Assembly: GCA_015698045.1 (NCBI GenBank)
Contig: BLAL01000261.1
Span: forward strand, 930,001-994,000
Length of the DNA: 64,000 nt
Direction: 5' to 3'
DNA from: Rhizophagus clarus
Taxonomy: Eukaryota > Glomeromycota > Glomeromycetes > Glomerales > Glomeraceae
The translations under genes and the position numbers were made by a program. The first letter of the stretch is position 1; each line of letters opens with the position of its first letter. Shown in pieces: positions 55,015 through 64,000 of the stretch. The notes beneath the pieces are model-generated. The model saw only the letters and a program-made list of their open reading frames with translations. It did not search any database and was not told the DNA's origin.

Positions 55015-55216
55015 TGCAGAATATTTTGACCGTAATATTGCATAAATCTTACGATATTGAAAACTTGCGTAATATTTTGACCGTAATATCACATAAATCT
55101 TACGAAATTGTAAACTTATGTAATATTTCAAAATTTTTTGAAATATTATGCCATAAACTTTCGTAAACTTACAAAATCGTAAACTTACGCAATTTTTCGC
55201 CCTATAAAATTTCCTG

Positions 55217-58200
55217 ATGATATACAGATCATCTAGAACGAATCTTTCGAGCTAAGAAATACAAGCCCTATTTAGATATTGTTAAGTTAGATGGTATTCC
55301 AATACCCACTCCCATCTGTTCACGTATATTTGATAAGATTAAGAAGATGAATCCAGATATCTCCATCAGTGTCTGGGGATGGAATGAAGAATTGGCCACC
55401 CCAAAAGCTGTAATAGCTAGCAAAAACTTTAAAAGAAAACATAAAATTCGATTATTGGCTCTTACAGATATTATCAAATCTGAGGATGGAGATAAATACA
55501 GGCAAAAGAACCACTTTCTCTGGATCAAAAATCATAGCAAATTAATATATGGGGATACTGCGCATGAAGAAAGAAGTATCTATGTGATGGATGCTTTCAA
55601 AGCTGGCCCTCTGAAAAAACTCTAGAACGTCATTTAGAATGGTGTCCAGGATTACATGAAAATGCACCCCAGAGAGTTGCAATACCCGTAAAAGGGGGGT
55701 TAATGATTTTGAGGGGTTCAAAAACTATGGTAGGATGATCAATACCCCATGTGTCATCATAGCTGATTTCGAGGCTGACAACAAGAAGTGTGATGAAGCA
55801 TATGGTGGAAGCATGCGAAAACTAACTGAACAGAAGGCTAATAGTTTCTGCTACCTGGTTCACTGGATTGACACTGGAGATGTATGGGATCCATTCCTAT
55901 ACAAAGGAGAAAATGCCACCCAAGAATTTGTTCAAAGAATCGATCAGGAATTGGTCAAAATCAATGAGGTCCTAGCTATCAAGCATGAGCGAATTGAGAC
56001 TGAGGAAGACAAGAAAAGATTTGCTGAAGCTATTAGCTGTTGGATTTGCAAAGGTAAGTTCGATATAGATACAAATGAAATAGAGCGCTTAGAAGATAAA
56101 ATAATCTATCTTAAAAAGAAGCTAAAAAACTTTAAAAAAGAGTCAGCAGAATATAATGGCATCCAAACAACTATTGATAAGGCAATTAAAGCTATTGCCA
56201 GCGAAAAAGCTAAGGCTAATAAGGTTTGAAATCATTGCCATATCACAGGTAAGTTTCATGGATTAGTTCATAGGGATTGCAATCTCAAACTCCAGATTCA
56301 AGCTTGGAAGACCCCAATCCCAGTTATCTTTCACAACTTCCAGGGTTATGATTCTCACTTGGTTTGTGAATCCGTTGGACGATCAGCTAATGCTCTTCAT
56401 ATCCAAGTTATAGCTGAAACATTTGAGCGATATAAGTCTATTAAGGTAGGTCAGCTCAAATATATTGATAGCCAGCAGTTCATGAACAATAGCTTGGCAA
56501 ATCTCACAAAAAACTTGGGCGATGACCACCCAATTACCAGCCAGCACTTTAAAGGCTTTACTCCTGGCCAAATTTCCCTAGCAACTCGTAAGAGAATATG
56601 GGGTCTTTGCAATAGAAAGGTATAAAACTCAAAAAAAAATAAAAATTTAATTAATATTAAATTTACACTTATTTTAGCATAAAAAATATAATTAGCATAT
56701 AAAGTAAATTTAAAAATTTTTTTGAGTTTCGTACCTTTCTATTGCAAAGACCCCATATATTGTTATGACTATATCGATTCTCAAGATAGATTCTTGGAGA
56801 CTGAACTTCTACCAATTCACGAATTTACTACAACTCTAAAAGAGAAGATCTCACAGGAAGACTACCACCATGCACAAAAAGTATGAAAAACATATGGCTG
56901 TAAAAATCTAGGTAAGTACCATGATCTTTATCTTAAAATTGACGTACTCCCTCTTGCAGATGTCTGGACCCAATTCCAAAAGACATGCATAAAATATTAT
57001 GAGCTCGATCCCAGCCACTATGTCTCTGCCCCATCCTTATCCTGAGATGCTATGCTCAAGAAAACTGGGGTTAAGATTGAGCTATTTACAGATATGTCTA
57101 TGCATGACTTCATCAAAAAGGCCAAGAGGGGTGGCATCTCTAAGGCTTGTAAGCGATATTTTAAAGCCAATAATCCCAAGATGGGTAATGCATTCAACCC
57201 ATCCAAACCCACATCATGGATCTCATATGTGGACGCAAATAATCTCTATGGCTGGGCGATGAGTCAGTTCTTACCCATAGGAAATTATCAATAGGAGGCT
57301 AGCCAGGAATACCTTCTAAAAAACTCTGCTATGCAAAAGAAATATCTCAAAAAAATTCTTAAAGCTAAGCCAAATGCTCAACATGGATATTTCCTAAACA
57401 TTAAGTCTCATTTCCCTCTTAAGACCCATGATTATTTAAGAGACTTACCTCCAGCTGTGAAAAATGTTGCAGTAGGAAAGGATTGGCTTAGCCCATATAA
57501 TAAGGAGCTTGTAAATAACTTGGATGGAGGACGCTTCTCTAAGACAGAAAAATTAGTCCCCCATCTTGGTCCGAGAAAGGATTATATCATCCATTACCTA
57601 GAACTCCAATACTATGTAAAATTAGGCATGGTTGTAGATGAAGTTTCAGAGATCTTTTCCTTCGACCAGACTAACTGGCTTACCCCATATATTGCATTTA
57701 ATACTGAGAAACGACAAGGGGCTAAGAATACCTTCGAAAAAGACTTCTTCAAGCTTATGAATAACTCGGTATATAGTAAGACTATGGAGAATGTTCGCAA
57801 ATACTGGGATGTCAAGCTCATAAAGATGAATAATGAGCAAGATGAAAAGGCCTTCTTGAAGAAAGTCAGTAGCCCAAAATTCAAGTATGGACATCCGCTT
57901 AGAGATACACTGGTAGGAGCACATATGGGAAAGGCTAGTGTGACTCTCAATAAGCTTATCATTGTTGGAGCATCAGTCTTGGGTCTTAGCAAACTCCACA
58001 TGTACCGCTTCTGGTATGGATATGTAAAGGAGAGATATGGCGATAATGCCCAGCTTGGCTATATGGACACAGATTCCTTTATAATTCTAATTATGACTGA
58101 GGATATTTACAAAGATATGGCCGAGTGACCAGATATATTTGATCTCAATGATTCCAAAACTATTAGGCTATTCAAGGATGAGACCACTGGCAGTGTGATT

Positions 58201-58740
58201 ACAGAATCTTTTCATATTAACTCTAAATTATATCACTATGTCCTGGCAGATAAGTCCACAAATTCTAGACATAAGGGGGTTAGTAAAAAGGGTATGGAAG
58301 AAATGGCTATAGATACATATATGCCAAACTTAGAAGGATCCCTGCTAGACGAACCAATAGATAAGTCCTCATTATCAGAACAAGAAGCTAAAGATTTAGC
58401 AATGCGAACTGAGGCAGACCCCATAACTCTAGTCTATCGAGACTGTCTCTTTGGTAAGGAAGTATTTCATGCCAAGAATGTAGGTATTCGATCAAAGGAT
58501 CATATATTATCTCTGGTCGAGTCTGAGAAGAAAGCACTCAGTCCCATAAATACTAAGGACTGGATCCTATCTGATAGGATTACCACTTTACCATATTTCC
58601 ATTGGCGCAATATGATTTATAAGAATATGGTTAAAGATGGTATCCCCCATGAAGAGGCCAAAAAAAGAGCTATAAGGACCAAGCTTCCAGAGAAATATCT
58701 AAACGAATGTGTGTCTCACATATCTAGCCTTCAGCTATAA
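55217..58740 (+). pseudogene. DNA polymerase family B (PolB2), Maverick/Polinton type
   Basis: Protein-primed-type B polymerase. In order: zinc finger CDGCFQSWPSEKTLERHLEWC region near 55590 (Cys pairs and His), exonuclease motifs IADFEAD and FHNFQGYDSHL, then motif A YVDANNLYGWAMS, motif B LMNNSVYSKTMEN and motif C YMDTDSF, all characteristic of Mavericks. Breaks: frameshifts near 55575, 55705 and 56595; TGA at 56227, 56884, 57043 and 58126; TAG at 57292; and a 157-bp MITE at 56599. The TGA at 57043 (SLS-stop-DAML) sits at a Trp conserved in this family. Clearly distinct from PolB1. Confidence 0.9.
56599..56755. mobile_element. Tc1/mariner-like MITE, copy B
   Basis: Same 157-bp element as at 3422, interior reversed, TIR TGGGGTCTTTGCAATAG, flanked by TA on both sides. 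Inserted in the PolB2 coding region. Confidence 0.85.
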
Positions 58741-58829
58741 GCTAGATAGTGATGTGTAGTCAGATCACATACATTATTATATTATTTTTTCTGACGTAAT
58801 AATATTCAGTTATAAACATAACACTTAAA

Positions 58830-59570
58830 ATGGCATACATAAAATGTAAAATATGGCCCTTTTCTGATGACCTAATACATCAAGAAGCGCGTAATGAAGC
58901 AATAAAAGCAGGATATAGACACTACACAATCAAGGCATTAATTGATACATCATCCAGAGCAAATAAAATTAGCAAAAGCTTAGCCGATAGACTTGGAAGA
59001 AAATATGGTAATCATTATAAGAATAAAAAGGTGATAAACTCATTGGGTACTATAGATTGTCTATATTTATCCCTCTGATATAAGGGGAAAGATAGACTAG
59101 TATTTGGTAGTGACAATATTTTTAATGATTTTGAGGTTATCAAAAAGCCATGTGCTAATCTTGTATTAGGATTACCATGGCTATACATTTGTAATGCAAA
59201 AATTGATATACAGAAAGAAGGGATAAAAATCTATGGCAATTTTGTGCCATTTTGCAAGTGTTCAGATAATTCTGATTCTGAGGCAGAGTCATCCAAATCT
59301 GATTCAACCAAGCTTAGAAAGAGGGTTAAAAAGTTAGAACAAACTGTAGACTGGATAGGAACTTACATAAAAAAGCAAACTGGCCTAGAGGCTGGCAAAG
59401 AACTAACAGATTCATCTGAGTCAAGTTTAGCTGAAGAAGCTTATACGATAGAGGAACCCAGAGAATCTGATTCAGATAATATGCCACTTATCATCATAAA
59501 AAGGAAGATTCATAATGAGAATAAAAAATCTGTCAATAAGAAGGTGAAACCTAGAAGGAATCCAACCTGA
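58830..59570 (+). pseudogene. retropepsin-like protein after PolB2, one TGA
   Basis: ATG 58830. KALIDTSSRANKISKSLADR matches the catalytic loop of retropepsins, but Gly of D-T-G is Ser (residue 41). LVLGLPWLYI fits the second conserved strand. A TGA at 59076 interrupts it; after it the frame runs to 59570, with a coiled coil (KLRKRVKKLEQTVDWIG) and an acidic, then basic tail. It starts 90 bases after PolB2 on the same strand, so it is probably co-expressed. Different in sequence from the proteases at 26.2 and 61.3 kb. Confidence 0.6.
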
Positions 59571-59571
59571 G

Positions 59572-59993
59572 CTTGTAAAAATAATTGAATCAGCCAAATT
59601 ATCTAAGTAATGGGTAACTGGCTTTATTATTGTTAAGAATATAAGGCAAGATAGGGTAGTAGGCATATCGATTATCCTAAACTGTGTGATTATCTGGGAG
59701 TCCGATCCAGTGATAATTAATAGTTATATTTTTTTTTCTTCATACATAATTAGACTAATTTCAGCAGATAAGGAATGGAAAACGATAAGAAAAAGGAGTC
59801 AGAGACTCAAAGCTATGTTTTCTCATCCAATAATTTACCTAGCGAGCCTGGGGAAGCAATTAAAGTATTCAAGAAAAATTTGAAGAGACTAGAAAACCTT
59901 ATAAAATTGTTTAAAAGTGATGTGAATAAAATGTTTGATATTTCCAATTCCAGTTTTCCAAGCAGTTCGATTAATGCTAGTCTGGAAAAATGA
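59572..59993 (+). pseudogene. coding-like remnants after the protease
   Basis: 59572-59750 reads ELVKIIESAKLSK, TAA, WVTGFIIVKNIRQDRVVGIS with no known match. An ATG at 59775 opens 72 codons (KVFKKNLKRLENLIKLFKSD), helical and basic. Neither is recognised. Confidence 0.35.
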
Positions 59994-60968
59994 TCATCAT
60001 CTCAGAAGAATTGCTGAGCCATGCACTGCGCCTTCGGCCAAATTGTGCAACAAAATAAATTTTTTCCCCAAACAAACATGAGAAAAAATGTGAAAGAAGG
60101 TCTAGTTGCAACACAGGGCCTACCATATAAGTAAATAATAACGTCAAAACCATATGTTATGAAGGGCTGAGGGAGTCACAATTTCAAGATCATCAGGCGT
60201 AAAGCCAACTATATGTCTTGCAAAGTAGATCTCCATGTGAAAAGGTATGAGAATTTCGTTTATATGTGCTTTTATAGAACTCTTGGCATCAGACGACAAT
60301 GTTAATCATATACCTGCTGGCTTTTTATTATTTTGTGAGCCCAGAAACAAATATAAAGCGTGAAAATACAGGTAGGAGTTTAGTCAACCTTCCCGCGTAA
60401 AATTATAGTGCGTATATTTTAAAAGTCGTGTTTTCATGCGAGCAAAGCTTTTCCTCACTATAAACCTTGTATTTAGGAAAGCACAAACGAAATCACTCTT
60501 AACTGTATTATTATTCCTATTGGTCCACTTCATGGTCTTCAACTCGGCGAAGTTACCCCAATCGTTACAGTTAACAAGAATCAAATAGTTAGCGTACTTG
60601 AAGTTGCAATTCAAAGCACATTGCGGGCACCATTTAATAGTGTTCGCTTAAAACTTTTTCGAACTCCTGATGAGATGCGTATATAACCGCAGAACTTGGT
60701 TTCCTCTTTTTTTAATACACAACATCGATTAGAGCATTACCATATCATTATTCATCTGTTGTAAGAATAATTTTATATCGTATAGTGCGATAGGCCTAGA
60801 CGTTATGTATCACAGATAAAGTCCCAAACATTTGTATTTATTTTTGTATAATATATTAAAAAAATTTTTTCTTGGCAAATGGAATCTCATTCAAGAACTT
60901 CAAAATGCTATATTATGCCAAAAATAGCCGAATAGGCACTATATTTTTTCCTGATTGCTGTCTGAACA
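59994..60968. other. no gene recognised
   Basis: Mixed-composition DNA between two element segments with short frames only (for example minus strand 60384-60614). It may hold the boundary between the PolB2 element and the module at 61-64 kb, but I see no TIR. Confidence 0.3.
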
Positions 60969-61683
60969 TTATCCGATCTGTGATGAAACACTGTCTGAAA
61001 CACTGTCAGAACACTGTCCGATCTGTGATGAAATACTGTCTAAACACTTAACTGTTTTATAATGCTGTTTTAACCTATAGGGAAAACAGAATTCTTTACC
61101 ACAATGCATGCATGTACGGTCTGCTAGTTTTTTTTTACAGGTTTTGGCTCTTTTCCTACAGTAAAAACATTACACTGGGACTTGTGAACTGATAGGGGGA
61201 TGGTAATAGTTTTTCTGTTAGATGTGACCTTAAATTCTCCTTTTATTAAAGGCTCCCATCTAGCCCGATATTGCCATTGCGTTCTAAGAATTACTAAAGA
61301 TTTAGCATTTCCATCCTGATCTTTTTTCGCAGGCACAACAGAAAATTCATCTGTTATAGTGGCTGTATTTTCTCCGGAACCAATTGTTATAGGAACATTG
61401 TCCATAGTGCCGATGGATATGAATTGACTTGCGACTCCATTAAGCCTATGAATTTTTTTCTTATTAATTTTAATACCTAAAAGCTCTTCGACAAGTTCAG
61501 CAATGTTATCAGAAAATATGGAAGAATCAGAACCCGTATTAATCATTGCGCAAGGTATTACCAAACCTCCTATTTTACAATAAATAGTCGCAATATTGTC
61601 AGCATCCTTTATTTGTAAAAAATTTATCTCTAGAGGCTTGGGCCAGTATATATGAACTATGTCACTTTTTTTTCTGCTGAACG
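60969..61683 (-). CDS. retropepsin-like protease with -1-frame zinc finger, copy 2
   Basis: The frame is open from just after TAG 61687-61689, with SRSAEKKSDIVHIYWPKP, so expression probably depends on Gag. CAMINTGSDSSIFSDNI carries Asn-Thr-Gly where Asp is expected (Asp to Asn), so catalysis is doubtful. The zero frame stops at TAG 61124-61126, directly after A AAA AAC. The -1 frame then gives LADRTCMHCGKEFCFPYRLK with further His and Cys of a finger and ends at TAA 60969-60971, open for 52 codons. Homologous to 26165-26870. Confidence 0.7.
61127..61133 (-). promoter_or_regulatory. candidate -1 frameshift heptamer, copy 2
   Basis: A AAA AAC in zero-frame phase directly before TAG, as in copy 1 at 26638. 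The -1 frame beyond is fully open in this copy. Confidence 0.5.
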
Positions 61684-61686
61684 ACT

Positions 61687-62205
61687 CTAGGTATATGCCT
61701 TAATAGCATGGTTTAGAATATGGGAAGGTGTGGTCTCTTGATGATTCTCTGAATTATTAATTATTATACCATCCATGGTATCAATTGAAGACTTTGTATT
61801 CTCTTCTGATAGGACATCTAAAAGGGGCTTCTGCTTGGTATTTACTGCTTGCAATAGTGGAAACAAAATATCTTGAACTTTGCTTGTAACATTCTCCCAT
61901 GCTAATTCCCTTCTTTTAACCGTATCATTTGGCATAACAGTATTTAAGCAATGGTCTTTTAATTTGGGAAATATTGTATTAATAAATTTTGAAATTTCTA
62001 TAAGAATCGCTCTAGGACAATGGGGGACTAATGATAATATAAAAGATTTTAAGGCTATTTGATATATTTGATCTGTAGCTATGCGAAGCGCTTTATGGCT
62101 ATTGCCTGATGATTTGCTAGCATGAGATTTGGAAGTAGGGGATTTCTTGGTTACTCCTTCTTTTAGTTTAGCGCTTTTTTTCATAGGTACTCCACTTTGT
62201 ACCAC
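61687..62205 (-). CDS. C-terminal Gag extension, copy 2
   Basis: Intact stretch of 172 codons with NDTVKRRELAWENVTSKVQD and ILFPLLQAVN, matching 25812-26159. It stops at TAG 61687-61689 in the same frame as the protease, so the two are separated by a single amber codon. Upstream it is one base out of frame with the CCHC part because an A-run (62206-62213) is shorter than in copy 1. Confidence 0.6.
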   Translation of the reverse strand: MVQSGVPMKKSAKLKEGVTKKSPTSKSHASKSSGNSHKALRIATDQIYQIALKSFILSLVPHCPRAILIEISKFINTIFPKLKDHCLNTVMPNDTVKRRELAWENVTSKVQDILFPLLQAVNTKQKPLLDVLSEENTKSSIDTMDGIIINNSENHQETTPSHILNHAIKAYT

Positions 62206-62212
62206 TTTTTTT

Positions 62213-64000
62213 TACAGCATAGCAGTTTCAGGATTCATCAGCATCAATATATTCGTCATCTTCTTCTACTTCCTCTTCTTCAGAATTCTCTATATATTCT
62301 TCTATGTATTCTTCTTCAGAGTCTTCAGGATCTTCTACCTCATCCTGGTATACATGATTAACCTTCTTAGTCCACTTGCCTTTGGGGCAATTAACCTTTG
62401 TATGACCAGCCTTTCCACATGCTGAGCATTTCCTGATTTGCTTAGCTTTTTGTACCACTTTTCTAACAATATTCTTCGTGGCATATGCACTTTTGGGTGT
62501 AAAGGGGCTCTTTCTAACATGAGCTGTTTGACCTCCTAATCTCTTTTTAAGTTCTTCATAAATAAAATTTTCTAATGTTGCATCATCTGTTCCTATTCCT
62601 GTATAAGCCAAATCTCTTGCTAGATGAATTTTAAAATCATCTTTTTGTGGTTGAGCAGGTAAAACCTGGTTGGGATAAGATTGCTATTCTGTTATTTGTC
62701 CTTTACTTTCCAACCAAATTCTTTGTAAATCTGTAAAGAAAGCACCTAAATTAAGTGAATTAGCCTGTCTAAATCTCATTTCTATATATTGAGGCATATG
62801 GGTATATAGATAAGGCAAAATATCAGCATAAACAAGTCCTTGGGCATATGGTTTAATCCTCTTTTCATAAGTATCTGCTGTATCTATTGTAAAAAATCTT
62901 TCTGTCATAAGTGCTCTCATGGCATCTTGATTAGTTCCAACCATTACTTCACGATACTTACCTTGTAGCCAATTCAGGAATTCAGGTTCATTATTAATTG
63001 CATTATTTGCATTATATGGATTAGTTGCTGGAACATGATGGAATCTTCCTGTCATCTTTCCTATCATTTTATTAGTTCTGGCTTGGAGATTAAATTGAGC
63101 AACTGCTAGTGGTCAGGCTGTTTCATTTATAGTTCTAAGTTTTGCATAATATGAATCTGGCTCTTCTTGCCCATCATAATATGGAAGGGATGCAAGTTGT
63201 GGATCTATGAGTTTGTGCACATCTACTAAGTTTGCCATGTTTACTAATATTGGATTGTTTTGTAAATTCAAAATAATTTGTCGTGAATTTAATTTCCTAC
63301 CCTTCCATTTTTAGTATCTATTAAATACAAATACCCAATTGAATTCTGCTAAGTCTGCCTCAGCTTTGCGTCTCTGATTTATTAGCTGAAGGATGGCTTT
63401 TTCTCCTACTAATACATTTATTCAGTTTTGTTTTCTTAAGGCTATTCTTTGACCATTAGTTTGCCTATCTTGAGCTATTTGCCACCAACGTCAATGCTCA
63501 TTTACCTCATTATTATATGCCAAAGTCAGTAGCTGAACTTTTCGAAGACATTGATTTCTAGTAGTTGTTAAATCATTCCTAAGGCCATTGATTCGATCAT
63601 TAGCTATACGGTATAAACCTTGCATGTTAATAGCATCTTAAGCATGTCTTTGCATAAGTTCACGAGCAGTTGTTAATGAAATTCATATACCATTTAATGT
63701 ATTTTTAGGGTTAAATGATGTATCCTCATCAATATATGCTTCCACCCGATCTAGTGCTGTAGCGATATTTATTAAAATATCAGGTATGGCCATATTTTCT
63801 TTCTCTGATCATTCTTCTTCTTCAGAATGTTTATTACTAGATTTAGATAATTCTTGTATACGAGATTTAAGTTTATCTATTGTGTCTTCTAGCTGGATGA
63901 TTCGATTATCTTGAATAACTAATGCCTCCTCTTTTAGCTCCAGATGATCCTGACATTTTTTAAGTTCATCTAGAATAACCTTACATTTATCCTTTAGCTA
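62213..64000 (-). pseudogene. coiled coil plus Gag-like protein with CCHC knuckle, copy 2
   Basis: Minus-strand homologue of 23585-25811, running off the window. In order: coiled coil, TGA 63809-63811, helical region, TGA 63491-63493, Gag-like region (MIGKMTGRFHHVPATNPYNA, ADTYEKRIKPYAQG, FFTDLQRIWLE), then CSACGKAGHTKVNC (C-x2-C-x4-H-x4-C) and an acidic stretch. Further stops replace Gln or Arg seen in copy 1. The 62684-63067 segment is open. The capsid part differs more from copy 1 than the CCHC and protease parts do. Confidence 0.75.

Larger units (their letters stand above)
45425..55216. mobile_element. 9.8-kb Plavaka-type (CACTA-related) DNA transposon
   Basis: Ends CAGGAAATTTTATAG and its inverse, followed inward by GCGAAAA-TTGCG. 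Flanks ATCAT and ATGAT could be a 5-bp target duplication with one mismatch; with one removed, the surrounding PolB2 frame becomes continuous. It carries a transposase (plus strand), a coiled-coil gene (minus) and a SANT/Myb gene (plus). Long subterminal repeat arrays at both ends contain CGTAATATTACG-like words. Younger than the polymerase gene it split. Confidence 0.8.

Noticed and set aside
57612..58001. Minus-strand 129-codon frame in PolB2
   Set aside because: Shadow of the conserved polymerase frame on the plus strand.
872..59570. Alternative genetic code (TGA as Trp, TAA/TAG as Gln) in the element genes
   Set aside because: Stops fall at Trp and Gln sites, but also at Arg, Asn and Lys sites, and the same genes have frameshifts and insertions and use TGG and CAA freely. 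Transition-driven decay explains it better.
60384..60614. Minus-strand 76-codon protein
   Set aside because: No recognisable domain or partner; likely chance in mixed-composition DNA.

Overview
The window reads as nuclear DNA of a fungus, most likely an arbuscular mycorrhizal fungus (Glomeromycotina, Rhizophagus-like). It is very AT-rich. Host-type genes have short GT-AG introns. It carries Crinkler (CRN) genes, a Plavaka-type transposase, a LINE with a terminal RNase H, and B-family DNA polymerases of Maverick/Polinton type. The species call is inference from gene content; no rRNA or other marker is present.

Layout. 1-11.3 kb: one large Maverick-like element, cut by the window start: unknown acidic protein, DNA polymerase B (PolB1), small unknown proteins, an A32-type packaging ATPase, a Gag-like protein, a retropepsin-like protein, a DDE integrase with chromodomain and a zinc-ribbon protein. 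11.3-17.6 kb: gene-poor DNA with two terminal-inverted-repeat (TIR) elements. 17.6-20.9 kb: decayed LINE (minus strand). 21.1-27.3 kb: second Maverick-like segment with integrase, coiled coil/Gag/CCHC, aspartic protease and zinc-finger genes. 27.9-32.7 kb: host-type genes (a P-loop NTPase relative and two proteins sharing a zinc-binding tail). 33.5-38.3 kb: two convergent CRN genes with introns. 38.4-44.1 kb: TIR elements, telomere-like repeats, a partial copy of the 20.7-21.6 kb block and a 2.3-kb hairpin-array element. 44.1-59.6 kb: third Maverick-like segment, whose DNA polymerase B (PolB2, a different type from PolB1) is split by a 9.8-kb Plavaka-type transposon. 61-64 kb: minus-strand copy of the Gag/CCHC/protease module.

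How the parts fit. The Maverick-like segments combine a polymerase, a DNA-packaging ATPase and a chromodomain integrase (DNA-virus-like functions) with Gag, CCHC zinc knuckle and aspartic protease (retroelement-like particle functions). I found no reverse transcriptase with them and recognised no jelly-roll capsid gene. Integrase and Gag lie on opposite strands, which is not LTR-retrotransposon order. This chimeric gene set is the most interesting thing here. Both copies of the Gag/protease module that reach this point also keep a slippery heptamer directly before the protease stop, followed in the -1 frame by a zinc finger.

Nearly all element genes are damaged. Where a sister copy or a strongly conserved family residue shows the original amino acid, the internal stops mostly replace Gln, Trp or Arg, the residues that single transitions turn into stops, and several genes also have frameshifts. 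I therefore read them as decaying copies rather than as genes in another genetic code. Coordinates of broken genes are approximate at frameshifts. All family assignments rest on motif reading by eye, not on searches.
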